Source of the DNA: Doris montereyensis
Lineage: Eukaryota > Mollusca > Gastropoda > Nudibranchia > Dorididae
Reading direction: 5' to 3'
Assembly: GCA_037039925.1 (NCBI GenBank)
Contig: JAXRKP010001146.1
Span: 2,501-66,500, forward strand
Length of the DNA: 64,000 nucleotides
Shown here: in pieces, positions 35,719 through 46,600 of the stretch
Numbering within the stretch: the stretch's first letter is position 1
Layout of the letters: every line of letters begins with the position of its first letter
Program-made: the position numbers and the translations under genes
The notes under the pieces: generated by a model
What the model was told of the DNA's origin: nothing
Database searches by the model: none
The model's input: the letters and a program-made list of their open reading frames with translations, nothing else

Positions 35719-35902
35719 GGTTAATGTAATGACACAAGACAATATGAAAGCCCCATAGGAACAAAGACGAGACAAACACAAGGAATAGACAGAAAAAAAT
35801 CCAGGCCACCATGGGGATCGAACCCGCGACCTTTGCGTCGGCACCCATCGCCTCGCCATGAAAAAGAAAGCGTGCTACCAATTGAGCTAACTACGCTCCC
35901 TT
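35719..35902 (-). mobile_element. tRNA-derived SINE, third type (D)
   Basis: Minus strand: GGGAGCGTAGTTAGCTCAAT then TGGTAGCACGC (A-box region), then CGCGGGTTCGATCCCC (B box), then an unrelated body ending in AGAGATATAG repeats. The head is longer than a tRNA between the boxes, and the acceptor-stem halves do not pair, so it is not a tRNA gene. Confidence 0.65.
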
Positions 35903-36368
35903 AAAAAGGAGTTTCATTAGCAAGGTCTTTCGCACGAATCCAGTCATGACTAGCAGTCATATTCACTTACAGTTCGTTCCCTCAGTAGCCCCGATTACAA
36001 TTTTCTCTAGATCTAAACCTAGTATTATATTAAACAACCATTGAACATTGACGAATAAATACATTACAATAGATAGTATGCCATCTCTCTATATCTCTCT
36101 ATATCTCTCTATCTATAATTCTGAGTTGGTCGTTCTTTGTTTGCCAAAGGCTGTGTTGCCAGGCCACTAAGAGTAACCATATTCAGAAATAATGTTTCAA
36201 TATCAACAATTCCATTGTTTCCCGGTCTTTGAGTAGAATTTTTTCATTCACCTAAGCCGCCATTGTGAACAGGCTGCATAATTAAAAAGTTGGAAAAGTA
36301 ACGTTCACGCCCATCTGTGTAACCTCGGTATAATCGAATACAGACCCAAACTTATAACCGTACTTGAT

Positions 36369-36760
36369 ATCACCCCGGCATGTGACATGCGTGTATTAAT
36401 GTACTAGTAGTAATTCACTACTATATCACCCCGGCATGTGACATGCGTGTATTAATGTACTAGTAGTAATTCACTATTATATCACCCCGGCATGTGACAT
36501 GCGTGTATTAATATACTAATAGTAATTCACTACTATATCACCCCGGCATGTGACATGCGTGTATTAATGTACTAGTAGTAATTCACTACTATATCACCCC
36601 GGCATGTGACATGCGTGTATTAATGTACTAGTAGTAATTCACTACTATATCACCCCGGCATGTGACATGCGTGTATTAATATACTAGTAGTAATTCACTA
36701 CTATATCACCCCGGCATGTGACATGCGTGTATTTATACACTCGTAGTAATTCACTACTCC
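36369..36760. repeat. 56-bp tandem repeat, seven copies
   Basis: Unit starts ATCACCCCGGCATGTGACAT and continues GCGTGTATTAATGTACTAG and TAGTAATTCACTACTAT. Copies at 36369, 36425, 36481 and on are nearly identical. It contains the palindrome CATGTGACATG. It lies 130 bp past the end of the METTL24-like exon (minus sense). Confidence 0.93.
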
Positions 36761-36887
36761 CGTTGGTATCTTCATGAGCATTATGGTGGCACATATTATT
36801 CCCTTTCAACTCTAAAACAAACTGGTAAGTCTATACAATACATGTAAAAACACGAAGAAATAAATTGATATTTAAATATATATTGCA

Positions 36888-37669
36888 TTAAGATAATTTT
36901 GTGTTCATGTAATGGACCTCGTAGCGCTTGGCTTGCAGGACAGGAAAGTTGGGGTGGTGGTAAGCTCCCCTGGCTCTCTTGCGCACATAGAACTTCCGAA
37001 AACCCAACTCGTTGATAGTATGCAACACTCGAAGCATTCTCCTGTGGCGGTCTGGAATTGGTGGATAACCGACTTGAAATTCAATAAACAGTTGCTTAAC
37101 GTTCTTGATATCTTTCAAGAATGCAGAGTTGTATAATATCGGCCATTCACCACCCTCTAGACTTATGCGAATAACGTCGACCTTTCGTTTCAGATGACCT
37201 AGGATTGAACGAATGTCGGGAAGTGAGTAAAACTTTCGTCCTTCTGTGTCTACATAGGACTCACGTGCGATGCCGTAAGGATGTACGATGACGTGGTCAG
37301 ACCGGTTGTAATCCAGGCCGGAAAGGTTAGGGTTGAAAGTGTGAACTTCACATCCATACACACGGGAAATGTCGTCCTGAAAGTCAAACTGAAGACTGAC
37401 TTGGAATGAATAAACGAGGCAAGAGGAAATCGAGAGATTAACTGGTGTGTCTTCACATACTTCCCATCCGCCATCACTGACGAAGCCCATGCGCAACTTC
37501 CGTGCGCAAATGATGTCAGTGTTGTCAAGGAAACCGTTTACAGTAACCAATAGATCTGTGCCGTTCATGGCATTGATTTGCTCCGCAGTCATGTCATTGA
37601 TGTTACCGTAGGTCTGTCCAATGTGTCGAACGTATGGCAGACGTACCTCTGGCAAGTCATACTTCTTGA
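36888..37669 (-). CDS. METTL24-like methyltransferase (Methyltransf_22), terminal coding exon
   Basis: After a CTCACAG acceptor (37670) the exon reads (V)KKYDLPEVRLPYVRHIGQ and ends VHYMNTKLS with TAA at 36890-36888, about 259 residues. Marks of the Methyltransf_22/METTL24 family: GGWEVCED, SCLVYSFQVSLQFDFQDDIS, YGCEVHTFNP, VDVIRISLEGGEWPIL (usual form KxDxExxEW), and LFIEFQVGY. The acidic residue of the usual K-x-D-x-E motif is Ser here (R-I-S-L-E), so catalysis cannot be assumed. The exon holds nearly the whole catalytic fold. An in-frame TTG at 37655 is not a start: the frame is open to the acceptor. Phase 1 entry. The 17 kb array begins at the acceptor. Confidence 0.85.
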
Positions 37670-40600
37670 CTGTGAGGTTGGGGGTTGGTGGGGAGGGAGG
37701 AGGTTGGGGTTGGTGGGAGAGAGGAGGTTGGGGGTTGGTGGGAGAGAGGAGGTTGGGGGTTGGTGGGGAGGTTGGTGGGAGAGAGGAGGTTGGTGGGAGA
37801 GAGAGGGAGGTGGGAGAGAGGAGATTGGGGTTGGTGGGAGAGAGGAGATTGGGGGTTGGTGGGAGAGAGGAGATTGGGGGTTGGTGGGAGAGAGATTGGG
37901 GGTTGGTGGGAGAGAGGAGGTTGGGGGTTGGTGAGAGAGAGAGGTTGGTGGGGGGTTGGTGGGAGAGAGGAGGTTTGGGAGAGGGGGTTGGTGGGAGGTT
38001 GGGGGTTGGTGGGAGAGAGGAGGAGGGGTTGGTGGGAGAGAGGAGGTTGGTGGGAGGTGGGAGGTTGGGGGTTGGTGGGAGAGAGGAGATTGGGGGTTGG
38101 TGGGAGGGAGGGGTTGGTGGGAGAGGAGGTTGGGGGTTGGTGGGAGAGAGGAGGTTGGTGGGAGAGAGGAGGTTGGTGGGAGAGAGGAGGTTGGGGGTTG
38201 GTGGGAGAGAGGAGGTTGGTGGGGGTTGGTGGGGAGAGAGGAGGTTGGTGGGGGTTGGTGGGAGAGGAGGTTGGTGGGAGAGAGGAGGTTGGTGGGGTTT
38301 GAGTGGGAGGGAGGGGTTGGTGGGAGAGAGGAGGTTGGTGGGAGAGAGAGGTTGGGGGTTGGTGGGAGAGAGGAGGTTGGTTGGTGGGAGAGAGGAGGTT
38401 GAGGGGTTGGTGGGAGAGAGGAGGTTGGGGGTTGGTGGGAGAGAGGAGGTTGGGGTTGGTGGGAGAGAGGAGGTTGGGGGTTGGTGGGAGAGAGGAGGTT
38501 AGGGGTTGGTGGGAGAGAGGAGGTTGGGGTTGGTGAGAGAGAGGAGGTTGGTGGGAGAGAGGAGGGGTTGGTGGGAGAGAGGAGGTTGGTGGGAGAGAGG
38601 AGGTTAGGGGTTGGTGGGAGAGAGGAGGTTGGTGGGAGAGAGGAGGTTGGGGGTTGGTGGGAGAGAGGGGGTTGGTGGGGAGAGGAGGTTGTTGGGAGAG
38701 GAGGGGGTTGGTGGGAGAGAGGAGGTTGGTTGGTGGGAGAGAGGAGGTTGGGGGTTGGTGGGAGAGAGGGGGTTAGGGGTTGGTGGGAGAGAGGGGTTGG
38801 GGGTTGGTGGGAGGAGGTTAGGGTTGGTGGGAGAGAGGAGGTTGGTGGGAGAGAGGAGGTTGGGGGTTGGTGGGAGAGAGGGGGTTGGGGTTGGTGGGAG
38901 AGAGGGGTTGGTGGGAGAGAGGAGGTTGGTTGGGAGAGAGGGGTTGGTGGGAGAGAGGAGGTTGGGGGTTGGTGGGAGAGAGGAGGTTAGGGGTTGGTGG
39001 GAGAGAGGAGGTTGGGGGTTGGTGGGAGAGAGGAGGTTGGTGGGAGAGAGAGGGGGTTGGTGGGAGAGAGGAGGTTGGTGGGAGAGAGGAGGTTGGGGGT
39101 TGGTGGGGAGAGAGGTTGGTGGGAGAGAGGGGGTTGGTGGGGGGAGGGGGAGAGGGGTTGGTGGGGTTGGGTTGGGGTTGGTGGGAGAGGAGGTTGGGGG
39201 TTGGTGGGAGAGAGGGGGTTAGGGGGGTGGGAGAGAGGAGGTTGGGGGTTGGTGGGAGAGAGGAGGAGGGGGTTGGTGGGAGAGAGGGGGTTGGGGGTTG
39301 GTGGGAGGAGGAGGGGTTGGTGGGAGGGAGGGGTTGGTGGGAGAGAGGGGGTTGGTGGGAGAGAGGAGGTTGGGGGTTGGTGGGAGAGGGGGGGTTGGTG
39401 GGAGAGAGGAGGTTGGGGTTGGTGGGAGAGAGGAGGTTGGTGGGAGAGAGGAGGTTGGTGGGGAGAGAGGAGGTTGGTGGGAGAGAGGAGGTTGGTGGTT
39501 GGTGGGAGAGGAGGTTGGTGGGAGAGAGGAGGTTGGTGGGAGAGAGGAGGTTGGTGGGAGAGAGGAGGGTTGGTGGGAGAGAGGAGGTTGGTGGGAGAGA
39601 GGAGGTTGGTGGGAGAGAGAGGAGGTTGGTGGGAGAGAGGAGGTTGGGGGTTGGTGGGAGAGAGGAGGTTGGTGGGAGAGAGGAGGTTGGGGGTTGGTGG
39701 GAGAGAGGAGGTTGGTGGGGAGAGAGGTTGGGGGTTGGTGGGGAGAGAGGTTGGGGGTTGGTGGGAGAGAGGAGGTTGGTGGGAGAGAGGAGGTTGGTTG
39801 GTTGGTGGGAGAGAGGAGGTTGGGGGTTGGTGGGAGAGAGGAGGTTGGTGGGAGAGAGGAGGTTGGTGGGAGAGAGGAGGTTGGGGGTTGGTGGGAGAGA
39901 GGAGGTTGGGGGTTGGTGGGAGAGAGGAGGTTGGTGGTTGGTGAGAGAGGAGGTTGGTGGTTGGTGGGAGAGAGGAGGTTGGGGTTGGTGGGAGAGAGGA
40001 GGTTGGTGGTTGGTTGGAGAGAGGAGGTTGGTGGGAGAGAGGAGGTTGGGGGTTGGTGGGAGAGAGGAGGTTGGTGGGAGAGAGGAGGTTTGGTGGGAGG
40101 GAGGAGGTTGGTGGGAGAGAGGAGGTTGGTGGGGAGAGGAGGTTGGGGGGTGGGAGAGAGGAGGTTGGTGGGTTGGGAGAGGGAGGTTGGTGGGAGAGAG
40201 GAGGTTGGGGGTTGGTGGGAGAGAGGAGGTTGGTGGGAGAGAGGAGGTTGGTGGGAGAGAGGAGGTTGGTGGGAGAGAGGAGGTTGGAGGTTGGTGGGAG
40301 AGGAGGTTGGAGGTTGGTGGGAGAGAGGAGGTTGGTTGGTGGGAGAGAGGAGGTTGGGGGTTGGTGGGAGAGAGGAGGTTGGTGGGAGAGAGGAGGTTGG
40401 TGGGAGAGAGGAGGTTGGTGGGAGAGAGGAGGTTGGTGGGAGAGAGGAGGTTGGTGGGAGAGAGGAGGTTGGGGGGTTGGTGGGAGAGAGGAGGTTGGGG
40501 GTTGGTGGGAGAGAGGAGGTTGGGGGTTGGTGGGAGAGAGGAGGTTGGGGGTTGGTGGGAGAGAGGAGGTTGGTTGGTGGGAGAGAGGAGGTTGGGGGTT

Positions 40601-43600
40601 GGTGGGAGAGAGGAGGTTGGTGGGAGAGAGGAGGTTGGGGGTTGGTGGGAGAGAGAGGAGGTTGGTGGGAGAGAGGAGGTTGGGGGTTGGTGGGAGAGAG
40701 GAGGGGGGTTGGTGGGAGAGAGGAGGTTGGTGGGGAGAGGAGGTTGGTGGGAGAGAGGAGGTTGGTGGGAGAGAGGAGGTTGGTGGGAGAGAGGAGGTTG
40801 GTGGGAGAGAGGAGGTTGGTGGGGAGAGGAGGTTGGTGGGGAGAGAGGGGGTTGGTGGGGAGAGGAGGTTGGTGGGGAGAGAGGAGGTTGGTGGGAGAGA
40901 GGAGGGGGTTGGTGGGAGAGAGGAGAGGTTGGTTGGTGGGAGAGAGGAGGTTGGTGGGAGAGAGGAGGTTGGTGGGAGAGAGGAGGTTGGTGGTTGGTGG
41001 GAGAGAGGAGGTTGGTGGGAGAGAGGAGGTTTGGGGGTTGGTGGGAGAGAGGAGGTTGGTGGGAGAGAGGAGGTTGGGAGAGGGGGTTGGTTGGTGGGGA
41101 GGAGGTTGGGGGTTGTGGGAGAGGAGGTTGGGGTTTGGTGGGAGAGAGGGGGTTGGTGGGAGAGTGGGTTGGTGGGAGAGGAGGTTGGTGGGAGAGAGGA
41201 GGTTGGGGGTTGGTGGGGAGAGAGGAGGTTGGTTGGGAGAGGAGGAGAGGTTGTTGGGGGTTGGTGGGAGAGAGGAGGTTGGTGGGAGAGAGGAGGTTGG
41301 TTGGGAGAGAGGAGGTTGGGGGTTGGTGGGAGAGAGGAGGTTGGGGGTTGGTGGGAGAGAGAGGGGTTGGTGGGAGAGAGGAGGTTGGAGGTTGGTGGGT
41401 GGGAGAGGAGGTTGGGGGTTGGTGGGAGAGAGGAGGTTGGGGGTTGGTGGGAGAGAGGAGGTTTGGGGTGGGAGAGAGAGAGGTTAGGGGTTGGTGGGAG
41501 AGAGGAGGTTGGTGGGAGAGAGGGGGTTGGTGGGAGAGGTTGGTGGGAGAGAGGAGGTTGGTTGGGAGAGAGGAGGTTGGGGGTTGGTGGGAGAGAGAAG
41601 TTGGGGTTGGTGGGAGAGAGGAGGTTGGGGGTTGGTGGGAGAGAGGAGGTTGGGGGTTGGTGGGAGTTGGTGGTTGGTGGGAGAGAGGAGGTTGGGGGTT
41701 GGTGGGAGAGAGGAGGTTGGGGGTTGGTGGGAGAGAGAAAGGTTGGGGGTTGGTGGGAGAGAGGAGGTTGGGGGTTGGTGGGAGAGAGGGGTTAGGGGTT
41801 GGTGGGAGGGAGGAGGTTGGGGGTTGGTGGGAGAGAGGAGGTTGGGAGAGAGGGGGTTGGTGGGAGAGAGGGGTTAGGGGTTGGTGGGAGAGAGGGGTTG
41901 GGGGTTGGTGGGAGAGAGGGGGTTAGGGGTTGGTGGGAGAGAGGGGGTTGGTGGGAGAGAGGGGGTTGGGGGTTGGTGGGAGAGAGGGGGTTGGGAGAGA
42001 GGGGTTGGTGGGAGAGAGGTTGGTGGGGTTGGGGTTGGTGGGAGAGGTTGGTTAGGGGTTGGTGGGAGAGAGGGGGTTGGTGGGTTGGTGGGAGGGGGTT
42101 AGGGGTTGGTGGGAGAGAGGTTAGGGGTTGGTGGGAGAGAGGGGTTAGGGGTTGGTGGGAGAGAGGGGTTAGGGGTTGGTGGGAGAGAAGGGGTTGGTGG
42201 GAGAGAGGGGGTTAGGGGTTGGTGGGAGAGAGGGGTTAGGGGTTGGTGGGAGAGAGGGGGGAGGGGAGTTGGTGGGAGAGAGGGGTTGGTGGGAGAGAGG
42301 AGGTTGGGGGTTGGTGGGAGAGAGGGGGTTAGGGGTTGGTGGGAGAGGGAGGTTGGAGGTTGGTGGGAGAGAGGAGGTTGGTGGGGAGAGAGGAGGTTGG
42401 TGGGAGAGAGGGGTTGGTGGGAGAGAGGAGGTTGGTGGGAGAGAGGAGGTTGGTGGGAGAGAGAGTTGGTGGGAGGTTGGTGGTTGGTGGGAGAGAGAGG
42501 AGGTTGGTGGAGAGAGGAGGAGGTTGGTGGGAGAGTTGGTGGTTGGTGGGAGAGAGGAGGTTGGTGGGAGAGAGGTTGGGGGTTGGTGGGAGAGAGGGAG
42601 GTTGGGGGTTGGTGGGAGAGAGGAGGTTGGGGGTTGGTGGGAGAGAGGAGGTTAGGGGTTGTTGGTGGGGAGAGAGAGGAGGAGGTTGGGGGTTGGTGGG
42701 AGAGAGGAGGTTAGGGGTTGGTGGGAGAGAGGAGGTTGGGGGTTGGTGGGAGAGAGGAGGTTGGGGGTTGGTGGGAGAGAGGAGGTTGGGGGTTGGTGGG
42801 AGAGAGGAGGTTGGGGTTGGTGGGAGAGGAGGTTGGGGGTTGGTGGGAGAGAGGACGTTGGTGGTTGGTGGGAGAGAGGAGGTTGGGGGGTTGGTGGGAG
42901 AGAGGAGGTTGGGGGTTGGTGGGAGAGAGGAGGTTGGTGGTTGGTGGGAGAGAGGAGGTTGGGGTTGGTGGGAGAGAGGAGGTTGGGGGTTGGTGGGAGA
43001 GAGGAGGTTGGGGGTTGGTGGGAGAGAGGAGGTTGGGGGTTGGTGGGAGAGGAGGTTGGGGGTTGGTGGGAGAGAGGTTGGTGGGAGAGAGGAGGTTGGG
43101 GGTTGGTGGGAGAGAGGAGGTTGGGGTTGGTGGGAGAGAGGAGGTTGGTGGGAGAGAGGGGAGGTTGGTGGGAGGAGGAGGTTGGGGGTTGGTGGGAGAG
43201 AGGAGGTTGGGGGTTGGGGGGAGGTTGGTGGGAGGTTGGGGGTTGGTGGGGGAGGAGGTTGGTGGTTGGTGGGAGAGAGGAGGTTGGGGGTTGGTGGGAG
43301 AGAGAGGAGGTTGGGGTTGGTGGGAGGAGAGGAGGTTGGGGGTTGGTGGGAGAGAGGAGGTTGGTGGGAGAGAGTTGGGGTTGGTGGGAGAGAGAGGAAG
43401 TTGGTGGGAGAGAGGGGGGTTGGTTGGTTGGGAGAGAGGAGGGTTGGTGGGAGAGAGGAGGTTGGGGGTTGGGAGAGAGGAGGTTGGGGGTTGGTGGGAG
43501 AGGAGGTTTGGAGGTTGGTGGGGAGAGAGGTTGGGGTTGGTGGGAGAGAGGAGGTTGGTGGGAGAGAGGAGGTTGGGGGTTGGTGGGAGAGGTTGGTGGG

Positions 43601-46600
43601 AGGAGGTTGGTGGTGGGAGAGAGGAGGTTGGTGGGAGAGAGGAGGTTGGTGGGAGAGAGGAGGTTGGTGGTTGAGGTTGGTGGGAGAGGTTGGTGGGAGA
43701 GAGGAGGTTGGGGTTGGTGGGAGGGAGGAGGTTGGGGGTTGGAGGGAGGTTGGTGGGAGGAGAGGAGGTTGGTGGGAGAGAGGAGGTTGGTGGGGAGAGA
43801 GGAGGTTGGTGGAGAGAGGAGGTTGGTGGGAGAGAGGAGGTTGGTGGGAGGGAGGTTGGAGGTTGGTGGGAGAGAGGAGGTTGGTGGGGGAGAGGAGGTT
43901 GGTGGTTGGTGGGAGAGAGAGGGGTTGGTGGGAGAGAGGAGGTTGGTGGGAGAGGTTGGGGGTTGGTGGGAGAGGAGGTTGGGGGTTGGTGGGAGAGAGG
44001 AGGTTGGGGGTTGGTGGGAGAGAGAGGAGGTTGGTGGGAGAGAGGAGGTTGGGGGTTGGTGGGAGAGAGGTTGGGGAGGTTGGTGGGGGTTGGTGGGAGA
44101 GGGGGTTGGTGGGAGAGAGGAGGTTGGGGGTTGGTGGGAGAGAGGAGGTTGGGGGTTGGTGGGAGAGAGGAGGTTGGGGGTTGGGTGGGAGAGGTTGGGG
44201 GTTGGTGGGAGAGAGGAGGTTGGGGGTTGGTGGGAGAGAGGAGGTTGGTGGGAGAGAGGAGGTTGGGGGTTGGTGGGAGAGAGGAGGTTGGGGTGGTGGG
44301 AGAGAGGAGGTTGGGGGTTGGTGGGAGAGAGGAGGTTGGGGGTTGGTGGGAGAGAGGAGGTTGGGGGTTGGTGGAGAGAGGAGGTTGGGGGTTGGTGGGA
44401 GGAGGAGGTTGGGGTTGGTGGGAGAGAGGAGGTTGGGGGTTGATGGGAGAGGTTGGTGGGGGAGAGAGGAGGTTGGGGTTGGTGGGAGAGAGGAGGTTGG
44501 GGGTTGGTGGGAGAGAGGAGGTTGGGGTTGGTGGGAGGAGAGGAGGTTGGGGTTGGTGGGAGAGAGAGGTTGAAGGGGTTGGTGGGAGAGGGAGGAGGTT
44601 GGGGGTTGGTGGGAGAGAGGAGGTTGGGGGTTGGTGGGAGGAGGGGGTTGGTGGGAGAAGAGGAGGTTGGGGGTTGGTGGGAGAGAGGAGGGTGGGGGTT
44701 GGTTGGTTGGGGGGTGGGAGAGAGGAGGTTGGTGGGAGGTTGGGGGTTGGGGGGTTGGTGGGAGAGAGGAGGTTGGGGGGAGGGAGGAGGTTGGGGTTGG
44801 TGGGGAGAGATGAGGTTGGGGGTTGGTGGGAGAGGTTGGGGTTGGTTGGGGGTTGGTGGGAGAGGAGGTTGGGGTTGGTGGGAGAGAGGAGGTTGGGGGT
44901 TGGTGGGAGAGAGGTTGGTGGGAGAGGAGGTTGGGAGGGTGTTGGGAGAGAGGAGGTTGGTGGGAGAGAGGAGGTTGGGAGGGGTTGGTGGGAGAGAGGA
45001 GGTTGGGTTGGTGGGAGAGAGGAGGTTGGGGTTGGTGGGAGGGAGGAGGTTGGTGGGAGAGAGAGGGGTTGGTGGGAGAGAGGAGGTTGGGGGTTGGTGG
45101 GAGAGAGGAGGTTGGGGGTTGGTGGGAGAGAGGAGGTTGGGGGTTGGTGGGAGAGAGGAGGTTGGGGGTTGGTGGGAGAGGAGGTTGGGGGTGGGGGAGG
45201 AGGTTGGTGGGAGAGGAGGGGTTGGTGGGAGAGAGGAGGTTGGTGGGGAGGGAGGTTGGGGGTTGGTGGGAGAGAGGAGGTTGGAGGTTGGTGGGAGGAG
45301 GAGGTTGGTGGTTGGTGGGAGAGGAGGTTGGTGGGAGAGAGGAGGTTGGTGGGAGAGGAGAGGTTGGTGGGAGGGAGGAGGTTGGTGGGAGAGAGGAGGT
45401 TGGTTGGGGAGAGGAGGTTGGTGGGAGAGAGGAGGTTGGTGGGAGAGAGGAGGTTGGTGGGAGAGAGGAGGTTGGAGGTTGGTGGGAGAGAGGAGGTTGG
45501 GGTTGGTGGGAGAGAGGAGGAGGTTGGTGGGAGAGAGGAGTTGGGGAGAGAGGAGGTTGGTGGGAGAGAGGTTGGTGGGAGAAGGGAGGGAGGTTGGTTG
45601 GTGGGAGAGAGGTTGGGTTGGGAGGAGTTGGAGGGTTGGTGGGAGAGGAGGTTGGAGGTTGGTGGGAGAGAGGAGGTTGGCGGTTGGTGGGAGAGAGGAG
45701 GTTGGGGTTGGTGGGAGAGAGGAGGTTGGTGGGAGAGAGGAGGTTGGGGGTTGGTGGGAGAGAGGAGGTTGGTGGTTGGTGGGAGAGAGGAGGTTGGCGG
45801 TTGGTGGGAGAGAGGAGGTTGGTGGTTGGTGGGAGAGAGGAGGTTGGTGGGAGAGAGGAGGTTGGGGGTTGGTGGGAGAGAGGAGGTTGGTGGGAGAGAG
45901 GAGGTTGGTGGGAGAGAGGAGGTTGGTGGGAGAGAGGAGGTTGGTGGGAGAGAGGAGGTTGGTGGGAGAGGAGGTTGGTGGGAGAGAGGAGGTTGGTGGG
46001 AGAGAGGGGAGGTTGGTGGGAGAGAGGAGGTTGGTGGGAGAGAGGAGGTTGGTGGGAGAGAGGAGGTTGGTGGGGAGAGAGGAGGTTGGTGGGGAGAGGA
46101 GGTTGGTGGGAGAGAGGAGGTTGGTGGGAGGAGGAGGGGGTTGGTGGGAGAGAGGAGGTTGGGGTTGGTGGGAGAGAGAGTTGGTTGGGAGAGAGGAGGT
46201 TGGGGTTGGTGGGAGAGAGGAGGTTGGGGGTTGGTGGAGAGGAGGTTGGTGGTTGGTGGGAGAGAGGAGGTTGGTTGGTGGGAGAGGAGGTTGGAGGTTG
46301 GTGGGAGGAGAGGAGGTTGGCGGTTGGTGGGAGAGAGGAGGTTGGTTGGGAGAGAGGAGGTTGGTGGGAGAGAGGAGGTTGGTGGTTGGGAGAGGAGGTT
46401 GGTGGGAGAGAGAGGAGGTTGTGGAGAGAGAAGGTTGGTGGGAGAGAGGAGGTTGGTGGGAGAGAGGAGGTTGGTGGGAGAGGAGGTTGTGTGGGAGAGA
46501 GGAGGTTGGTGGTTGGTGGGAGAGAGGAGGTTGGCGGTTGGTGGGAGAGAGGAGGTTGGCGGTTGGTGGGAGAGAGGAGGTTGGGGGTTGGTGGGAGAGA

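Noticed and set aside
35800..35905. tRNA gene on the minus strand
   Set aside because: A and B boxes are present, but the spacing is too long for a tRNA, the acceptor-stem halves do not pair, and a SINE body with a repeat tail follows.
36888..37655. Start of the methyltransferase at the in-frame TTG (37655)
   Set aside because: Not an ATG in a eukaryotic gene. The frame continues upstream to a CTCACAG acceptor, so this is an internal exon border.
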